A stretch of DNA of 64,000 nucleotides from Stutzerimonas stutzeri RCH2 (GTDB taxonomy: Bacteria > Pseudomonadota > Gammaproteobacteria > Pseudomonadales > Pseudomonadaceae): positions 4,182,001 to 4,246,000 of the forward strand of contig NC_019936.1 in assembly GCF_000327065.1 (NCBI RefSeq), written 5' to 3'. The stretch's first letter is position 1, and each line of letters opens with the position of its first letter. Positions 62,834-64,000 of this stretch are shown here, piece after piece. The notes beneath the pieces were generated by a model, which ran no database searches, had not been told where the DNA came from, and saw only the letters and a program-made list of their open reading frames with translations. Made by a program: the position numbers and the translations under genes.

Positions 62834-64000
62834 TCAGGGCACCAGGCCGTCACGCTTGACCGGATCGGTCAGCGGCAGCCTCAGACCGCTCTGGGCTGGC
62901 ATCGGCGCTGCCGAATCCTCCAGCAGTGCGCGCAGCGGAGTGGCGATCGAGGCGGTGTAATCCTTGACGCAGCGGTGGTGACCGCCGAGGACGTCGTAGC
63001 TTTCGAAGCTCGCGCCCATGTTGCGCCAGGCCCGGCTGGTGTAATCGGCAGAGAAATAGACCACCGGCGCATCGATGCGCTGCGGCAGGTAGCGCGCCAT
63101 CACCAGCGAGTACTGCAGGAAGCGCACGCGCACTTCGCGGTCCCGCGCCGTGGGGGGCGGTGCCACCTCGCCGGCCAGCCGCTGCTGCACCATGCGCGTA
63201 CCGCGGTGCGTGAGCTTCCAGGCCAGGTTGGCCAGGCGCTTCGGGTAGGGCCATTTGCTGGTTTCGCCGAAGCGGCTCAGCGCCTCGTAGGCACGGGCGA
63301 GATAGCTATCCGGCAACACGCGGTCGAGGGTGCGCAGGATCGCTCGCGACCAGGGCCGCACATTGGCGGTGGGCGGGTCGATCAGCGCGACGATTTCCAC
63401 GCGGTGTCCGGCTTCCACGAGCAGGCGAGCCGCTTCGAAGGCCACCAGCGCGCCGTTGCAGTAGCCGCCAATGCGATACGGCCCTTCGGGCTGACGCTCG
63501 AGGATCAGCGGCAGGCGCTCGCGGGCCATCTGTTGCACCGATTCGGGAATCGGCTCGTCGCCCATGCCGTGCGGCGCAATGGCGGTCAGCGGCTGCTGAG
63601 AGCCGAGCAGCCTGGCCAGGCGGCGGATGTAGTAACCGCCATGGGCGAAATCGCCGTGGAACCAGAACAACGCCGTCCGCCCCGGCTGCGCGTTAAAGTC
63701 GATGACGGGGATGACGTGCGCCGCGAGATTTTCCAGGCGCTCGGCCAGCTCACGTGCGGTCTCGGCCTCCACCAGTACTGACTCGGGAATCACCCGGCCG
63801 AGCATCTGCTCCAGTTCGGTCAGCATCTCGGTGGCCAGCAGCGAATCGCCGCCGCAATCGAGGAAGTTGTCCTGCGGGCCTACCGCTTCGGTTTTCAGCA
63901 GGCGGCGCCAGAGCGCCAGCACTTGCTGCTCCAGCGGCGAGGCGGCCTCGCTGGCCTCGGCCTGACGGGCTCGCTCGCTGCGCTGCTCGACATACGCATC
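62834..64000 (-). CDS. NRPS-like protein C-terminus: carrier domain plus thioesterase
   Basis: Only the last 388 codons are in the window; the frame runs off the right edge. PLEQQVLALWRRLLKTEAVGPQDNFLDCGGDSLLATEMLTELE is a peptidyl-carrier domain whose GGDSLL Ser takes the phosphopantetheine arm. From ~100 residues later a type I thioesterase follows (ALFWFHGDFAHGGYYIRRLARLLG, YRIGGYCNGALVAFEAARLL with Cys in the nucleophile position of GxCxG, and GGHHRCVKD for His). An adenylation domain probably lies beyond the edge. Proximity to a dehydroshikimate dehydratase suggests it may load an aromatic acid such as protocatechuate. Confidence 0.8.
   Translation of the reverse strand, partial: DAYVEQRSERARQAEASEAASPLEQQVLALWRRLLKTEAVGPQDNFLDCGGDSLLATEMLTELEQMLGRVIPESVLVEAETARELAERLENLAAHVIPVIDFNAQPGRTALFWFHGDFAHGGYYIRRLARLLGSQQPLTAIAPHGMGDEPIPESVQQMARERLPLILERQPEGPYRIGGYCNGALVAFEAARLLVEAGHRVEIVALIDPPTANVRPWSRAILRTLDRVLPDSYLARAYEALSRFGETSKWPYPKRLANLAWKLTHRGTRMVQQRLAGEVAPPPTARDREVRVRFLQYSLVMARYLPQRIDAPVVYFSADYTSRAWRNMGASFESYDVLGGHHRCVKDYTASIATPLRALLEDSAAPMPAQSGLRLPLTDPVKRDGLVP

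Noticed and set aside
61433..63781. Long plus-strand open frame (782 codons) over quiC and the NRPS end
   Set aside because: It is antisense to two genes with clear domains; its protein is rich in Arg/His/Gln and shows no domain, as expected from high-GC antisense frames.

Overview
The window looks like chromosome of a Pseudomonas/Stutzerimonas-type gammaproteobacterium. The reasons are high-GC coding throughout, a Pseudomonas-style DUF2388 protein, an ssuEADCBF sulfonate operon with ssuF and an LsfA peroxiredoxin, oscA-sbp-cysTWA, purEK and a QuiC-type dehydroshikimate dehydratase. This assignment is inferred from gene content; no database was searched.

Left chromosomal arm (1-10895): the end of an L,D-transpeptidase, a very large multi-PAS/GAF hybrid histidine kinase, a DUF2388 protein, an OsmC peroxidase, a TRAP transporter (DctP on the minus strand, DctQM on the plus strand), a methyltransferase and tRNA-Thr(TGT).

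Genomic island (about 10879-41749): a 17-bp perfect direct repeat of the tRNA-Thr 3' end (10879-10895 and 41733-41749, 30,854 bp apart) marks a tRNA-integrated element. It opens with a P4-type tyrosine integrase. Next come an AlpA-like regulator and a TrfA-like plasmid replication initiator, followed by four 21-22-bp-spaced iterons and an AT-rich stretch, so the element looks able to replicate when excised. A ribbon-helix-helix protein with paired operators and a small set of unknown genes, including a membrane protein and a lipoprotein, follow. The 17.7-30 kb part is a cargo zone bounded by two copies of the same noncoding block. It holds chromate resistance (chrB, chrA, rhodanese), a Ni/Co-type efflux operon (rcnR-rcnA-yqaA-traX-YHYH peptide) divergent from a His-rich protein/HupE/membrane-anchor operon, a decayed IS21-family element and two HAD phosphatases. 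The last third carries a serine resolvase leading an operon that ends in a DUF2384 antitoxin-like protein beside an unknown partner. It then carries a type I restriction locus, hsdM-hsdS-[SIR2]-[AlbA_2/GHKL]-hsdR, in which two extra effector-like genes are translationally coupled behind hsdS.

Right chromosomal arm (41750-64000): the displaced native tRNA terminator, two small conserved proteins, and a sulfur-starvation cluster. The sulfonate genes run leftwards (hydrolase, lsfA, ssuE, A, D, C with a frameshift, B, F). The sulfate genes run rightwards (oscA, sbp, cysT, cysW, cysA), away from a shared AT-rich control region. Then come D-lactate dehydrogenase, a uracil-DNA-glycosylase-family protein, DUF3299, a GlsB/YeaQ membrane protein, purK, purE, a Cache/PAS histidine kinase, QuiC, and the end of an NRPS-like carrier/thioesterase protein cut by the window edge.

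The strongest candidates for something little described are the SIR2 plus AlbA_2/GHKL pair buried in the hsd operon, the DUF2384/unknown pair at 30104-30996, and the paired TGGCAT-palindrome/TGTATCAC blocks that bracket the metal cargo.
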